This document shows positions 17,529-26,621 of a stretch of DNA of 63,039 nucleotides, in pieces. Source of the stretch: Cyanobacteria bacterium CG_2015-22_32_23 (GTDB lineage: Bacteria > Cyanobacteriota > Cyanobacteriia > Cyanobacteriales > Cyanobacteriaceae); contig JAACUG010000064.1 of NCBI GenBank assembly GCA_009993045.1, positions 1 to 63,039 of the forward strand, given 5' to 3'. Below the pieces are notes generated by a model that was not told where the DNA came from, did not search any database, and saw nothing but the letters and a program-made list of their open reading frames with translations. The translations under genes and the position numbers were made by a program. The stretch's first letter is position 1; each line of letters begins with the position of its first letter.

Positions 17529-18602
17529 ATGAAAGCATTAATTTTATCCGGGGGAAAAGGTACAAGGTTACGTCCTCTCACTTATACAGGGGCAAAACAG
17601 TTAGTACCCGTCGCCAATAAGCCCATTCTGTGGTATGGTATTGAAGCCTTAGTTAGTGCAGGAATTACAGATATAGGCATTATCATCAGCCCAGAAACTG
17701 GCACAGAAATCGAACGAAAAACAGGGGATGGTACTCTTTTTGGGGCAAATATTACTTATATACGGCAAGATAGCCCCGACGGTTTAGCCCATGCTGTGAA
17801 AATTGCTCAACCTTTTCTGGGTGATTCTCCTTTTGTGATGTATTTGGGCGATAATTTAATTGCTGACGATTTAATTCAATATTTAGAAGAATTTAAAGAA
17901 AAAAATTTAGATGCTTTAATTCTCCTTAGAAAAGTATCTAATCCTTCTGCCTTTGGTGTTGCTACGGTTAACGAAAAAGGAGAGGTTTTAGAATTAGTTG
18001 AAAAACCCAAAAATCCTCAATCAAATTTAGCATTAGTTGGTATTTATTTCTTCTCTCCTAGTATTCATAATGCCATCGCAAATCTAAAACCTTCTGCTAG
18101 AGGGGAATTAGAAATAACTGATGCCATTCAATGTTTGTTAGAAGATAAAAAATTAGTTTCTGCACGGCAACTAAAAAATTGGTGGTTAGATACAGGTAAA
18201 AAAGATGATTTATTGGAAGCTAATCGCATTATTTTAGATACTAATTTAACCTCAGAAAACTTAAGCACAATGGAGGAAAATAGTCAAATAATTGGCAGGG
18301 TAAAAATAGGAAAAGATACAAAAATTATTAATTCAACTATTAGAGGGCCTGTTATTATTGGAGAAAATTGTACCTTAGAAAACTGTTTTATTGGCCCTTA
18401 TTCAAGTATTGCTGATAATGTGAAATTAACCGAAACAGACTTAGAACATAGCGTAATTTTAGAATCGGCAGAAGTGCTAGGTATTCAGCAACGAATTGTG
18501 GATAGTGTTATCGGGCAAAGGGCAAAAATTCATCTTGCTTTAAAACGTCCAAAAGCATTTAGTTTTATGATTGGAGATGATTCACAAATAGAATTAACTT
18601 AG
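17529..18602 (+). CDS. Glucose-1-phosphate thymidylyltransferase, long form (RmlA-like)
   Basis: The N-terminal nucleotidyltransferase domain (about 1-240) begins MKALILSGGKGTRLRPLTYT with the G-x-G-T-R-L-x-P-L-T signature and AKQLVPVANKPI. VMYLGDNLI, VEKPKNP and NWWLDTGKKDDLLEAN follow. Residues about 250-357 form a left-handed beta-helix tail (ENSQIIGRVKIGKDTKIINS, IIGENCTLENCFIGPYSSIA), which distinguishes the long-form family from standard 290-residue RfbA. It would make dTDP-glucose from glucose-1-phosphate and dTTP. I start at ATG 17529 because the alignment begins there; a TTG 30 bp upstream is in frame. It lies 138 bp after rfbD. Confidence 0.88.
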   Translation: MKALILSGGKGTRLRPLTYTGAKQLVPVANKPILWYGIEALVSAGITDIGIIISPETGTEIERKTGDGTLFGANITYIRQDSPDGLAHAVKIAQPFLGDSPFVMYLGDNLIADDLIQYLEEFKEKNLDALILLRKVSNPSAFGVATVNEKGEVLELVEKPKNPQSNLALVGIYFFSPSIHNAIANLKPSARGELEITDAIQCLLEDKKLVSARQLKNWWLDTGKKDDLLEANRIILDTNLTSENLSTMEENSQIIGRVKIGKDTKIINSTIRGPVIIGENCTLENCFIGPYSSIADNVKLTETDLEHSVILESAEVLGIQQRIVDSVIGQRAKIHLALKRPKAFSFMIGDDSQIELT

Positions 18603-18771
18603 GTTTTTTTCCTGAATTAAAACTATAAAAAATTATTCGTATTAACCCTAAATATAGTTAACTAAAATATCATAATTTGAAACAATACAAGGGGGGAAAA
18701 CTGTACTAAAAATATCTTTTCTTCTCCTGTTAATGGGTTATGATAAAAGAACATTAATTATCTTATCAATA

Positions 18772-19059
18772 ATGAAATTTAATCTTCAATCTCTTTACGG
18801 TTTTTATCGCAATGCTATTCGTAACCCAAAATATCGTAATTGGATTATTTTAGGTACATTAATTTACGTTTTAAGCCCTTTTGATATTTCTCCTGATTTT
18901 TTCCCTTTAGCAGGACAAATTGACGACTTTTTCTTATTATCAATTATGTTAACAGAGGTTTCTCAAATGCTTATTAATAGCGTCAAAAATAAAAAAGATA
19001 CCTATACAGAAAATGAAACAAAAAACACTGTAGATGTAGATGCGGTTTCTATGGATTAA
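18772..19059 (+). CDS. YkvA family DUF1232 membrane protein
   Basis: The DUF1232 core is NPKYRNWIILGTLIYVLSPF then DISPDFFPLAGQIDDFFLLS, a hydrophobic hairpin with the conserved SP-D-SPD-P motif. The family is widespread and of unknown function, with one or two membrane segments. I start at MKFNLQSLYGFYRNAI (18772), which fits family members, although the frame opens 39 bp earlier. The C-terminal tail is charged. Its stop overlaps the stop of the convergent pentapeptide gene by 4 bp. Confidence 0.82.
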   Translation: MKFNLQSLYGFYRNAIRNPKYRNWIILGTLIYVLSPFDISPDFFPLAGQIDDFFLLSIMLTEVSQMLINSVKNKKDTYTENETKNTVDVDAVSMD

Positions 19060-19940
19060 ATTAAAGAAGAATAATTAAAGTTATTATTGACTTCAAAATT
19101 TATGATTCGGTGTAATGTTTCTGGTAAAATCGCCCTTTCTAAAAAAGAATTATTTAGGTTAGTTTTATCTAAATTTACACCACTTAAATTAGCTTGAGAT
19201 AAATTAGTTTTATCTAAAATTGCCTCCGTTAAATCTGCTTTTTCTAAATCCGCACCCTGTAAATTTGCACCTCTTAAATCTGCACCACGAAGGTTAACTT
19301 TGCACAACCGTGCTTCTCTTAAGTTTGCACCCTGTAAGTTAGCTTCTTGAAAATTTGCACCGCTCAATCTTGCACCATACAGATTCGCTTCACTTAAGTT
19401 ACTTTTACTTAAATTAACTTCTTTCATAAAAGATCTAGTAAAATTAGCTTGATAACCAGAAGATTCTCTCATATTTGCACCACTTAATCTTGCTTCCTGA
19501 AAATTACTCCAATTGAGGTTACTTTTCATCATATTTGCACCTCTTAGATTAATTCTGTACGCTGATGCACCACATAAAATTGCTTCTGTTAAATCACTTT
19601 TTGCTAAATTACCATGACTGAGATTTGCACCGCTTAATTGACTTTTGATAAATTGCGATCGCACCATAAAAGCACCAGTTAAATTAGCCTTAGTTAAATC
19701 AGCATAATTGAAAATAGCTTCACTTAATTTAGCATAGGTGAAATCACTCCAATTAAGTTGACTATGAGTAAAATTAGATTTTGTTAAAAAAGCACGATTG
19801 AAGTTAATCCCAATTAATTTTGAGCCATGTAAATCAAGGGCAACTAAAACTGATTTTGCCAAATCAACACTTTGTAGCTTAATCTGCGGAAATTCACGAA
19901 TTCCTTGCTCATATTGTCGTAAAAATTGGGATACTTTCAT
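19056..19940 (-). CDS. Pentapeptide-repeat protein
   Basis: The 294-residue protein is built of about 40 pentapeptides of the A-(D/N)-L-x-x type (for example ANLREARLCKVNLRGADLRG and ANLQGADLEKADLTEAILDK), which predict a right-handed quadrilateral beta-helix. No extra catalytic domain, signal peptide or membrane segment is present. Cyanobacteria have many such proteins; roles range from DNA mimicry to complex assembly, and none can be assigned here. The N-terminus MKVSQFLRQYEQGIREFPQI is a typical short helical cap. Confidence 0.93.
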   Translation of the reverse strand: MKVSQFLRQYEQGIREFPQIKLQSVDLAKSVLVALDLHGSKLIGINFNRAFLTKSNFTHSQLNWSDFTYAKLSEAIFNYADLTKANLTGAFMVRSQFIKSQLSGANLSHGNLAKSDLTEAILCGASAYRINLRGANMMKSNLNWSNFQEARLSGANMRESSGYQANFTRSFMKEVNLSKSNLSEANLYGARLSGANFQEANLQGANLREARLCKVNLRGADLRGANLQGADLEKADLTEAILDKTNLSQANLSGVNLDKTNLNNSFLERAILPETLHRIINFEVNNNFNYSSLI

Positions 19941-20280
19941 CTTTTTTTACCTCTATCAACCTCATCAATATTTAATCTATTACTATCTCATTTTCTGTAA
20001 AGAAAAATACTAAATAAAAATAAATTAACTTAACTGTCATTCTAATTCTAATACTAAAGAACCCTAAAAATACTTGGGATTGTCATTACTCTTAATAAAT
20101 ATTTTATAATCTTCACTAAATCTTTTTGAATATAGATCACAGTATCGCAATAGATCTGTTCCTCTGTCAACTTTTGATTATCATAAGTTAATAATTTTTC
20201 ATTAGTAAATAACTAATATATAATTGAGTAACAGAACTTAAAGAAACTTAAACAAAATAAATATTAAAGATATAAAGGAA
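19941..20280. other. Intergenic region between divergent genes
   Basis: The 340 bp hold the promoters of the pentapeptide gene (minus) and the small membrane protein gene (plus). The sequence is AT-rich. The only distinct signal is AAAGGA just before the ATG at 20281. I saw no RNA gene or repeat. Confidence 0.55.
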
Positions 20281-20418
20281 ATGGAAAGAAAAAAATTAGT
20301 CGCAGTAATTACGGGGATAATTTCAGTTTTATTAGGTGTTGTTTATCTAGTATTAGTACAATTACTAGACTATCGGGGAGGGATGATTCCTGCACCTTTA
20401 TCCTTTATTTTATGGTAA
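20281..20418 (+). CDS. Small single-span membrane protein, 45 residues
   Basis: The ORF runs from ATG 20281, preceded at 3-4 nt by AAAGGA, to TAA 20416-20418. It reads MERKKLVAVITGIISVLLGV, then a hydrophobic stretch ending in LLDYRGGMIPAPLSFILW. A basic start, one membrane helix (about 6-27) and a conserved-looking Arg-Gly-Gly-Met tail suggest a real small thylakoid or plasma-membrane protein. I recall similar cyanobacterial hypothetical proteins. Function unknown. It converges with psb34. Confidence 0.7.
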   Translation: MERKKLVAVITGIISVLLGVVYLVLVQLLDYRGGMIPAPLSFILW

Positions 20419-20581
20419 ATATTATTTCTCTAGTCAACAATGTTTTTTTTCGACATTAGAGGCAATTTTCCCTTCGATTTTAATACTCAATAAAGTAATT
20501 TTACCAATAGTACAAAGATAATTTTTATGATTTTTTATCCTTTAAATAAATTTACTAAAACTCAAAAATAACTAAACCACT

Positions 20582-20618
20582 GAGGAGTTAAATCGTAACC
20601 CCTCTATGGACTATTTTT
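20582..20618. terminator. Probable bidirectional terminator between convergent small genes
   Basis: A hairpin at 20582-20604 pairs GAGG-GTTA with TAAC-CCTC, with one A/C mismatch and a 5-nt loop. A T-run at 20613-20620 follows it on the plus strand, and T-rich sequence lies beyond it on the minus strand. It lies between the 45-residue protein gene and psb34, which face each other. Confidence 0.55.
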
Positions 20619-20795
20619 TTAAACATTAGAAGCCATCACGGCAATGGCAATTACACCACTAACGAGAATTATCCCTAAAACTCCAAGAATTAAATAGTTA
20701 TTTTTTTCTTTTGTACTAGGTGCTTGAGCTTGATAAACTTTAGGTTCATTGGCAAAATTATTAAGTCTGCCTCCATCTTCTGTGGTATAGGGCAT
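20619..20795 (-). CDS. psb34: Photosystem II assembly protein Psb34
   Basis: This 58-residue protein begins MPYTTEDGGRLNNFANEPKV, followed by YQAQAP, a short charged linker and one C-terminal membrane helix (YLILGVLGIILVSGVIAIAV). This is the pattern of Psb34 (Synechocystis Ssl1498), a one-helix protein of PSII assembly intermediates. The soluble N-terminal arm with GGRLNNFA-EPKVY is the recognisable part. Binding near CP47 is established for the family, not shown here. Confidence 0.85.
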   Translation of the reverse strand: MPYTTEDGGRLNNFANEPKVYQAQAPSTKEKNNYLILGVLGIILVSGVIAIAVMASNV

Positions 20796-20978
20796 ATATT
20801 TAACCTCTTATAATTAACTGTGTGAAATTATAGTATATTAGTCAATAATTTACAATTATATTTAAAAAATGTATAGATTAAAAATCTATTGTTAAAAAAA
20901 ATGTATTAATGTTAATTAATGTTAAAAATTACTATACAATAAGAGATTATCTTAAATAAATCTTTTAATAAAAAAAAC

Positions 20979-21371
20979 ATGAAAAGCACTATTTCAACTT
21001 CTAATAGCATCACTTTAGCGCCTAATTATAATATTCCTATAGTAATCATAATCGGTGGTATTGCTTTAAGTTTATGGTTATGGATAATCGGATTAGTTGT
21101 TACTGTTTTTGGTGTGTTTTTATTAATTCAAGCAAATCTAATTAAACTCACATTTACCCCTGTTAGTTTAGACGTTTATCGAGGAGAAAAAAAAATCAAA
21201 ACCTTTCCTTATAGTGAATGGGAAAATTGGGTAATATTTTGGCAACCTGTACCAATTTTGTTATACTTTAAAGAAGTCAAAAGTATTCATTTTTTACCCA
21301 TTATCTTTGATGTAAATACTTTAAGAGAATGTTTAGAAAAATATTGTCCTCAAAACAATAAACTAGATTAA
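20979..21371 (+). CDS. DUF3119 family membrane protein
   Basis: The 130-residue protein has two hydrophobic segments (about 18-55) and then the conserved DUF3119 stretch VSLDVYRGEKKIKTFPYSEW, NWVIFWQPVPILLYFKEVKS and IHFLPIIFDVNTLRECLEKY. The family is confined to cyanobacteria and plastids and has no assigned function. It lies 122 bp upstream of the DUF3086 gene on the same strand. Confidence 0.9.
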   Translation: MKSTISTSNSITLAPNYNIPIVIIIGGIALSLWLWIIGLVVTVFGVFLLIQANLIKLTFTPVSLDVYRGEKKIKTFPYSEWENWVIFWQPVPILLYFKEVKSIHFLPIIFDVNTLRECLEKYCPQNNKLD

Positions 21372-21493
21372 ATTAAAATTTTATACCTTTTTCAATAACT
21401 ACAAGAATTGACTTAATTTAATAAATTCTTGATTATTTTTTATAATGAATCATCAAAATAGCCTATTTATAATAAACAACTATAGAAATTATT

Positions 21494-22789
21494 ATGTCTG
21501 AAAATCGCAAAAAAAATCAAATACAAAATACTAATTTAGAAAATTTTGACGATGAAGATTTGTGGGAAATACAATCAAAAAAAGAAGATTATATTAATAA
21601 ATCTTTAGAATTAGAGATGACAGCAGATTTAATAGAAAACTTACCTTTAGAATTGCCTATTAATAATCAAGAAGTTGATTCCATCAATGAAAATTTAGCT
21701 TTGGAAAATATAACCGAAACTAAAGAATTAGAAGAAAAAAATATTGAAATATTAAAACAAGAAAATATTAACTCTATCCCTGAAAATAAAGAAGAAAAAT
21801 CGATAATCTCATCATTAGAATTAGAAGAAAAAATAGAACCAAATATTGATAATAAATCTGATACTTTAATAACAGAAATAACCGTCTTAGAACAGAAAAA
21901 ACAAGAATTAATAAATCAACAAGAAACTATGATTTCTAGCGTTAATTTATTAATTCAAGAAGGGTTAAAAGAGTTAGAAGAAAAAAAACAAAACCTAGAA
22001 TTAACTATCCAAAAATTAGAACGTAGAAAGGAAAGAATTGAACAAGAAATGAAGAGTACTTTCTCAGGAGTTTCTCAAGATTTATCTATTCGAGTACAAG
22101 GTTTTAAAGATTATCTCGTAGGTAGTTTACAAGATTTAGCCGCCGCCGCCGAACAATTAGAGTTATCTAACACTTCTTCTCAATCATGGGAAACCCCTTC
22201 GGTTTCTACCCCCTCACAAAATAATAATCCTAATCCTAATTTTGTCGAAAACAATTTTCAGGGGGAAACTCGACAAATTCGCAGTTTAATCAATCAGTAT
22301 CGCACAAAACCTGATTATTATGGTTCTCCTTGGCAATTACGGCGTACTTTTGAACCTATCCACGCCGAAAGAGTTGCTGAATGGTTTTTTACTCAAGGAG
22401 GGCGAGGTGCTTTACGCAGTATGGGTACTCGGTTACAAAATATTCTTATCGCTTCAGCTATTATGTCCATTCTCTATCAATTATATGGCGATCGCAGTCG
22501 GATGTTGATTTTAACGGATACCCCAGAAAGACTAGGAGAATGGCGCAGAGGTTTACAAGATTGTTTAGGTATTTCTCGCAGTGATTTTGGTCCTAATCGT
22601 GGCGTAATACTATTTGAAACCCCTGAATCTTTAATTCAAAAAGGCGATCGTATTGTGGAAGAAAAAGATTTACCCTTTATAATCATGGATCAAAGCGATG
22701 ATAAAGTCAGTCTTTCCCTGTTAAAATTTCCTTTATGGTTAGCCTTCGCAGCAGATCAAACAAATAAATCCTCTAATTATTATTATTAA
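21494..22789 (+). CDS. DUF3086 family protein with N-terminal coiled coil
   Basis: The 431-residue protein has an acidic disordered start (1-130) and a coiled coil (about 130-190, LIQEGLKELEEKKQNLELTI). The DUF3086 domain follows, with SIRVQGFKDYLVGSLQDLAA, RTKPDYYGSPWQLRRTFEPI, VAEWFFTQGGRGALRSMGTR and LILTDTPERLGEWRRGLQDC. It is soluble and cyanobacteria-specific, of unknown function. The YciI gene starts 4 bp after its stop, so they are probably co-transcribed. Confidence 0.9.
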   Translation: MSENRKKNQIQNTNLENFDDEDLWEIQSKKEDYINKSLELEMTADLIENLPLELPINNQEVDSINENLALENITETKELEEKNIEILKQENINSIPENKEEKSIISSLELEEKIEPNIDNKSDTLITEITVLEQKKQELINQQETMISSVNLLIQEGLKELEEKKQNLELTIQKLERRKERIEQEMKSTFSGVSQDLSIRVQGFKDYLVGSLQDLAAAAEQLELSNTSSQSWETPSVSTPSQNNNPNPNFVENNFQGETRQIRSLINQYRTKPDYYGSPWQLRRTFEPIHAERVAEWFFTQGGRGALRSMGTRLQNILIASAIMSILYQLYGDRSRMLILTDTPERLGEWRRGLQDCLGISRSDFGPNRGVILFETPESLIQKGDRIVEEKDLPFIIMDQSDDKVSLSLLKFPLWLAFAADQTNKSSNYYY

Positions 22790-22793
22790 AATA

Positions 22794-23063
22794 ATGGCAA
22801 AATATATTTTATTCGGAAGTTATTGTGACAATGCCTTAGAAAAAAGAACACCCTATCGTGAAGCACATTTGGAAGGATTAGGCGAACAAAAAGAAGCAGG
22901 AATTTTAATTACTTTAGGTCCAACAAAAGATAATACAAAAGTATTTGGGATTTATGAGGCGGAAAATGAACAAATAGTTAAAAATTTAATTGAATCTGAT
23001 CCTTATTGGCTAAATGGTATTTGGACAGATTATGAAGTAAAAGAGTGGATTCAAGCATTTTAG
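22794..23063 (+). CDS. YciI-like protein
   Basis: The 89-residue protein has the YciI fold signature: YILFGSYCDNALEKRTPYRE, AHLEGLGEQKEAGILITLGP with the conserved His, and NLIESDPYWLNGIWTDYEVK with the conserved Asp-Pro. YciI proteins form ferredoxin-like dimers. Some act in aromatic or chlorinated compound breakdown, but most have no known reaction. It is 4 bp downstream of the DUF3086 gene. Confidence 0.85.
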   Translation: MAKYILFGSYCDNALEKRTPYREAHLEGLGEQKEAGILITLGPTKDNTKVFGIYEAENEQIVKNLIESDPYWLNGIWTDYEVKEWIQAF

Positions 23064-23113
23064 CATAAAGGGCAAAGGTAAATTCCCCGTTTTCTAATTC
23101 CTAATTCCTAACT

Positions 23114-23189
23114 CCCCGTTTCCTTTTTATCTCCTATCTCCCCGTTTCCTTTTTATCTCCTATCTCCCCGTTTCCTTTTTATCTCCTAA
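23114..23189. repeat. 26-bp tandem repeat, 3 copies
   Basis: Copies start at 23114, 23140 and 23166, each beginning ccccgtttcctttttatc. The plus strand is pyrimidine-rich. It lies between convergent yciI-like and phzF-like genes. No hairpin is evident. Confidence 0.92.
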
Positions 23190-23192
23190 TCA

Positions 23193-24086
23193 TTAAATAG
23201 TTAAAATTCCTTCGGTGATAATTACTGATTCACCCTTAACTTTTATCTGGGTAATTTGATCATCTTTTTTACAAGCACTAGCTATAATTTTACTAGGACG
23301 ATTAATCTCGAAACCTTGATCCATTAGCCATTGCCAATTACCATCTTTTTCTGGTTGATAAGTAGCTAAATAAGCCGCAAAAGCCGTTGCCGCCGAACCA
23401 GTGGCTGGATCTTCTGTTATATTTAAACTAGGGGCAAACATTCTTACTCTCCATTGAAATTCATCCACCTGATAACAAGGATAAACATGGGGAGTATCAT
23501 GATTAGATAAGGTTTTTTGCCATGAGGTTAAATCAATTTTTGCCTTACTTAAAGCCGAAATACTGTTAAGGGGGATAATTAAAAACGGTAAACCACAAGA
23601 AACTCCTTGAGGAGTATATTTATCGCTAAAATCTTCCTCTGATAAAGATAAAACCTCTGCTAAATCAAATTTTGAAGGAATATTAGGGAAAAATTCAGGA
23701 GGATTAGGCGCTATTAATTCTGTGGCGATAACTTCATTATACTTACAATAAATGGTAACAGGAACATTGCCAACTTTTTCTTCTAAGATAATTTCGGTAA
23801 CATCATCGGTTAAGTGTATCATCCCTAAGTATGCTAATAGAAAAGCCGTTCCAATGGTGGGATGTCCTGCAAAAGGAATTTCACCTCCTGGGGTAAAAAT
23901 TCGTAGCTTAAAGTTAGCTTCATGATTACTAGGAGGAAAGACGAAAACTGTTTCCGAAAAATTAAATTCTTTGGCAATGTTTTCCATCATTTCTGAAGAT
24001 AATTCCTCTAAAATATGAGGAAATACTGCTAATTGATTACCGCTAAAAGGTTTATTTGTAAAGACATCCAGAGTGTAAAATTTCAT
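23193..24086 (-). CDS. PhzF family isomerase/epimerase
   Basis: The 297-residue protein matches the PhzF/diaminopimelate-epimerase-fold family. The start is [20 protein letters not shown], the catalytic Glu lies in [33 protein letters not shown] follows, and [20 protein letters not shown] marks the second half. Family members catalyse proton shifts on small molecules (phenazine synthesis in PhzF itself), but most, as here, have no known substrate. Its neighbours give no pathway. cinA lies 48 bp upstream on the same strand. Confidence 0.92.
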   Translation of the reverse strand: MKFYTLDVFTNKPFSGNQLAVFPHILEELSSEMMENIAKEFNFSETVFVFPPSNHEANFKLRIFTPGGEIPFAGHPTIGTAFLLAYLGMIHLTDDVTEIILEEKVGNVPVTIYCKYNEVIATELIAPNPPEFFPNIPSKFDLAEVLSLSEEDFSDKYTPQGVSCGLPFLIIPLNSISALSKAKIDLTSWQKTLSNHDTPHVYPCYQVDEFQWRVRMFAPSLNITEDPATGSAATAFAAYLATYQPEKDGNWQWLMDQGFEINRPSKIIASACKKDDQITQIKVKGESVIITEGILTI

Positions 24087-24093
24087 AGTAAAT

Positions 24094-24121
24094 AACTGAT
24101 AATTGATAACTGATAACTAAA
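24094..24121. repeat. Heptanucleotide repeat (AACTGAT type)
   Basis: aactgat, aattgat, aactgat and aactaaa run in register in the 48-bp gap between cinA and the phzF-like gene. Confidence 0.75.
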
Positions 24122-24134
24122 TTTTCTTCTACTT

Positions 24135-25385
24135 CTAATTAGCCAATAATTCCCGACGCAATTTATCTAAAGCATAACAACTGGTAAGGTGTCTTATGGC
24201 TTCTCTACCTCGCTTTTCTCCTAGTCGAAATTCATAGCTTTCTACTTCTTTATCTGGATTGGCGATCGCCACATACACTAAGCCAACGGGCTTATTTTCC
24301 GTACCTCCCTTAGGTCCCGCTATACCTGTAACTGAGATACTCCAATTAGTGTTGAATTTTACTTGAATACCTTTAGCCATTTGTCGTGCTACGATAGCCG
24401 AAACTGCACCATATTCCGTTAAAAATTCTTCTAAAACCCCCAGTTGTTGAATTTTGATGTGATTACTATAGGCAATAATTCCACCCATAAAATAACTCGA
24501 ACTTCCGCTAACTTCTGTTAACATTGAACCTAAACCGCCGCCAGTGCAAGATTCTGCTACACTCAAGGTTTCCCCTCTTTCTAACAAGATTTTTCCCACC
24601 ACCGAAGCAATGGTATCATGATCATAACCGAAGTAATCTTCCCCAGCGATGTCTTCAATTTCTTTAGCCACAGGGAGGATTAATTTTTCTGCGGTGTCAG
24701 AATTTTTAGCCTTTGCCGATACTCGTAATTTTACCTCTCCCATAGAAGCATAAGGCGCAACGGTAGGATTCGTTAAAGAGAATAAATGATTAACTTTTTC
24801 TGCCAACGCCGATTCACCGATACCTCGAAAACGCATCATGCGACTGTAAATGATTTCTTCTCCCCATCCCTGACTTTTAAGGAAAGGTATGGCAGTATCA
24901 CGCCACATTTGTTTCATTTCTGAAGGTACACCCGGGAAAGTGAAAATAGTTAAATTAGGGATAGGTTGCCATATGATACCCGGAGCAGTACCTGTTAAAT
25001 TAGGTAAAATATCAGCAGATTGAGGAATTAGTGCTTGTTTACAGTTATTAACTGTCATTTGTCTTCCTCTTTCGGCAAATTTCTGGGTTATATCTTCTAT
25101 TATTTCTTGTTTTTCTTCTAAAGGAGTTTCAAAAAAAGTAGCGATGGCTTCTGTAGTTAAATCGTCAGGAGTTGGCCCTAAACCTCCTGTAAAAATGAGG
25201 ATTTGAGAACGTTTTGAGGCGATTTTTATTACTTCATGAATGCGAGATAAATTATCCCCTACAACAGTTTGATAATAGTGAGGAATGCCTAATTTGGCTA
25301 ATTCTTGAGCTAAAAATTGAGCATTACTATTAAGAATATCACCTAATAATAATTCTGTCCCGATACAAATAATTTCTGCTGTCAT
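24135..25385 (-). CDS. cinA: CinA-like NMN deamidase / competence-damage protein
   Basis: The 416-residue protein has both CinA domains. The N-terminal molybdopterin-binding-like part shows GTELLLGDILNSNAQFLAQE, FTGGLGPTPDDLTTEAIA and FPGVPSEMKQMW. The C-terminal amidase part (about 255-410) shows SVAESCTGGGLGSMLTEVSG and SVTGIAGPKGGTENKPVGLV. CinA hydrolyses NMN or ADP-ribose to recycle pyridine nucleotides in several bacteria; its link to competence is species-dependent. The length is normal for the two-domain form. Confidence 0.95.
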   Translation of the reverse strand: MTAEIICIGTELLLGDILNSNAQFLAQELAKLGIPHYYQTVVGDNLSRIHEVIKIASKRSQILIFTGGLGPTPDDLTTEAIATFFETPLEEKQEIIEDITQKFAERGRQMTVNNCKQALIPQSADILPNLTGTAPGIIWQPIPNLTIFTFPGVPSEMKQMWRDTAIPFLKSQGWGEEIIYSRMMRFRGIGESALAEKVNHLFSLTNPTVAPYASMGEVKLRVSAKAKNSDTAEKLILPVAKEIEDIAGEDYFGYDHDTIASVVGKILLERGETLSVAESCTGGGLGSMLTEVSGSSSYFMGGIIAYSNHIKIQQLGVLEEFLTEYGAVSAIVARQMAKGIQVKFNTNWSISVTGIAGPKGGTENKPVGLVYVAIANPDKEVESYEFRLGEKRGREAIRHLTSCYALDKLRRELLAN

Positions 25386-25427
25386 AGTAATAGTAAATAG
25401 TGAATAGTTGATGACTGAAAACTGAGT
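25386..25427. repeat. Degenerate heptanucleotide repeat upstream of cinA
   Basis: agtaaat, agtgaat, agttgat, gactgaa and aactgag follow one another at 7-bp spacing just upstream of the cinA start codon. Confidence 0.6.
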
Positions 25428-25431
25428 ACTT

Positions 25432-26568
25432 TTAAGTTAATTTGAAGAGTAAAAATTGATTTTTTTGTTTACCATCTTTAGCAAAATTATTATCACTAAC
25501 CATGATTAAACTTTGACTACCATCTGCTAAACGAGGACCGAAAGTTAAACCTTCTAAGTTATCTAATTTTATACCTAACTTTTGTAAATCTAAAACTAAT
25601 TTTTTGCGAATCGGAGTAATATTATTTATCTCCCCTGCTAAACTTTTTTGATTAGAAATATCTGAAGCATTAGCCATAACTAATTGATAAATTTTAACAC
25701 CATATCCTCTTAAACCAAAAGTTCTTTCTAAACTTAATAAATAACCTTCTTGAGGTAAACTTAATAAATCAGAAATACCGTTATAAAGTGTCCCTAAAAT
25801 GGGATTATCAATAATGTATAAATGTTCTCCTATTAGTACAGGATCGCCAAAAGGATTAATTACATAGTGCATTAACCTTGATCTTAATACAGTTTCAGGA
25901 TTATTGAGATCAACATCTTGTACTAAAGCTGATTCAGTAGCGGTAAATAATCTAAAGGGATCTTGAGCCATTGTACCATTACTTTTGATGGTTAAAGATT
26001 CAAAACCAAGATTATTTTCGATGCCTTTTTTTTCACCTTCTTTTGTTATATATCTTTGAGGTATTCTTAAGGCACTTTTAAAGTTACCATCTAAATCATA
26101 TTCATTAATAAATGGTGGAATATTTTGTTTAAAAACTCCTTCACTACTGATAAATAAAGTATTTCTTGGACTAAAAGCTATACCTTCTGTATCAGATGTA
26201 TTTTCACTATAAATTTTCCCTTCTTTATTCTTTAAAAAAGTTACATTTTCGATGTTAATATCATTAATTTTATTATTATTTAGGTCTATTTTTAAAGTAT
26301 AAAAACGAGCAGGAGATAAATTTGATCTGTCATCAGAAATAGTATAAAAAACATCTTTTTTTGGGTTATAAGTTATGCCAGAAAAACCACCAATAACACT
26401 TTCTTGATAAGTAGTTTCCGTTAAATTATACTCTCCTAAAAATTCTAATTTTAAATCTAAAAATACCCTATTCTCAGCTAAAGCAGTTAAATTATAAAAG
26501 CCAAAAATTAATAATAAACAAGATAAAAAGACAGCAAAAAATCGATTTTGTTTAATGGTAATAATCAT
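25432..26568 (-). CDS. Secreted phytase-like (esterase-like activity of phytase) protein
   Basis: The 378-residue protein has a signal peptide (RFFAVFLSCLLLIFGFYNLT, cleavage near ALA). A beta-propeller-like domain of the pfam13449 type follows: GGFSGITYNPKKDVFYTISD, RFYTLKIDL, DTEGIAFSPRNTLFISSEGV, GLEGLTF-like DNLEGLTFGPRLADGSQSLI and MVSDNNF. Some relatives hydrolyse phosphate esters, but for most the activity is only annotated. It is probably periplasmic. It lies 54 bp downstream of the GerMN gene on the same strand. Confidence 0.85.
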   Translation of the reverse strand: MIITIKQNRFFAVFLSCLLLIFGFYNLTALAENRVFLDLKLEFLGEYNLTETTYQESVIGGFSGITYNPKKDVFYTISDDRSNLSPARFYTLKIDLNNNKINDINIENVTFLKNKEGKIYSENTSDTEGIAFSPRNTLFISSEGVFKQNIPPFINEYDLDGNFKSALRIPQRYITKEGEKKGIENNLGFESLTIKSNGTMAQDPFRLFTATESALVQDVDLNNPETVLRSRLMHYVINPFGDPVLIGEHLYIIDNPILGTLYNGISDLLSLPQEGYLLSLERTFGLRGYGVKIYQLVMANASDISNQKSLAGEINNITPIRKKLVLDLQKLGIKLDNLEGLTFGPRLADGSQSLIMVSDNNFAKDGKQKNQFLLFKLT

Positions 26569-26621
26569 TATATAAATGGGTTTAAAAAAATCAATATCAA
26601 AATTTTATTATTAGAGTTAAA

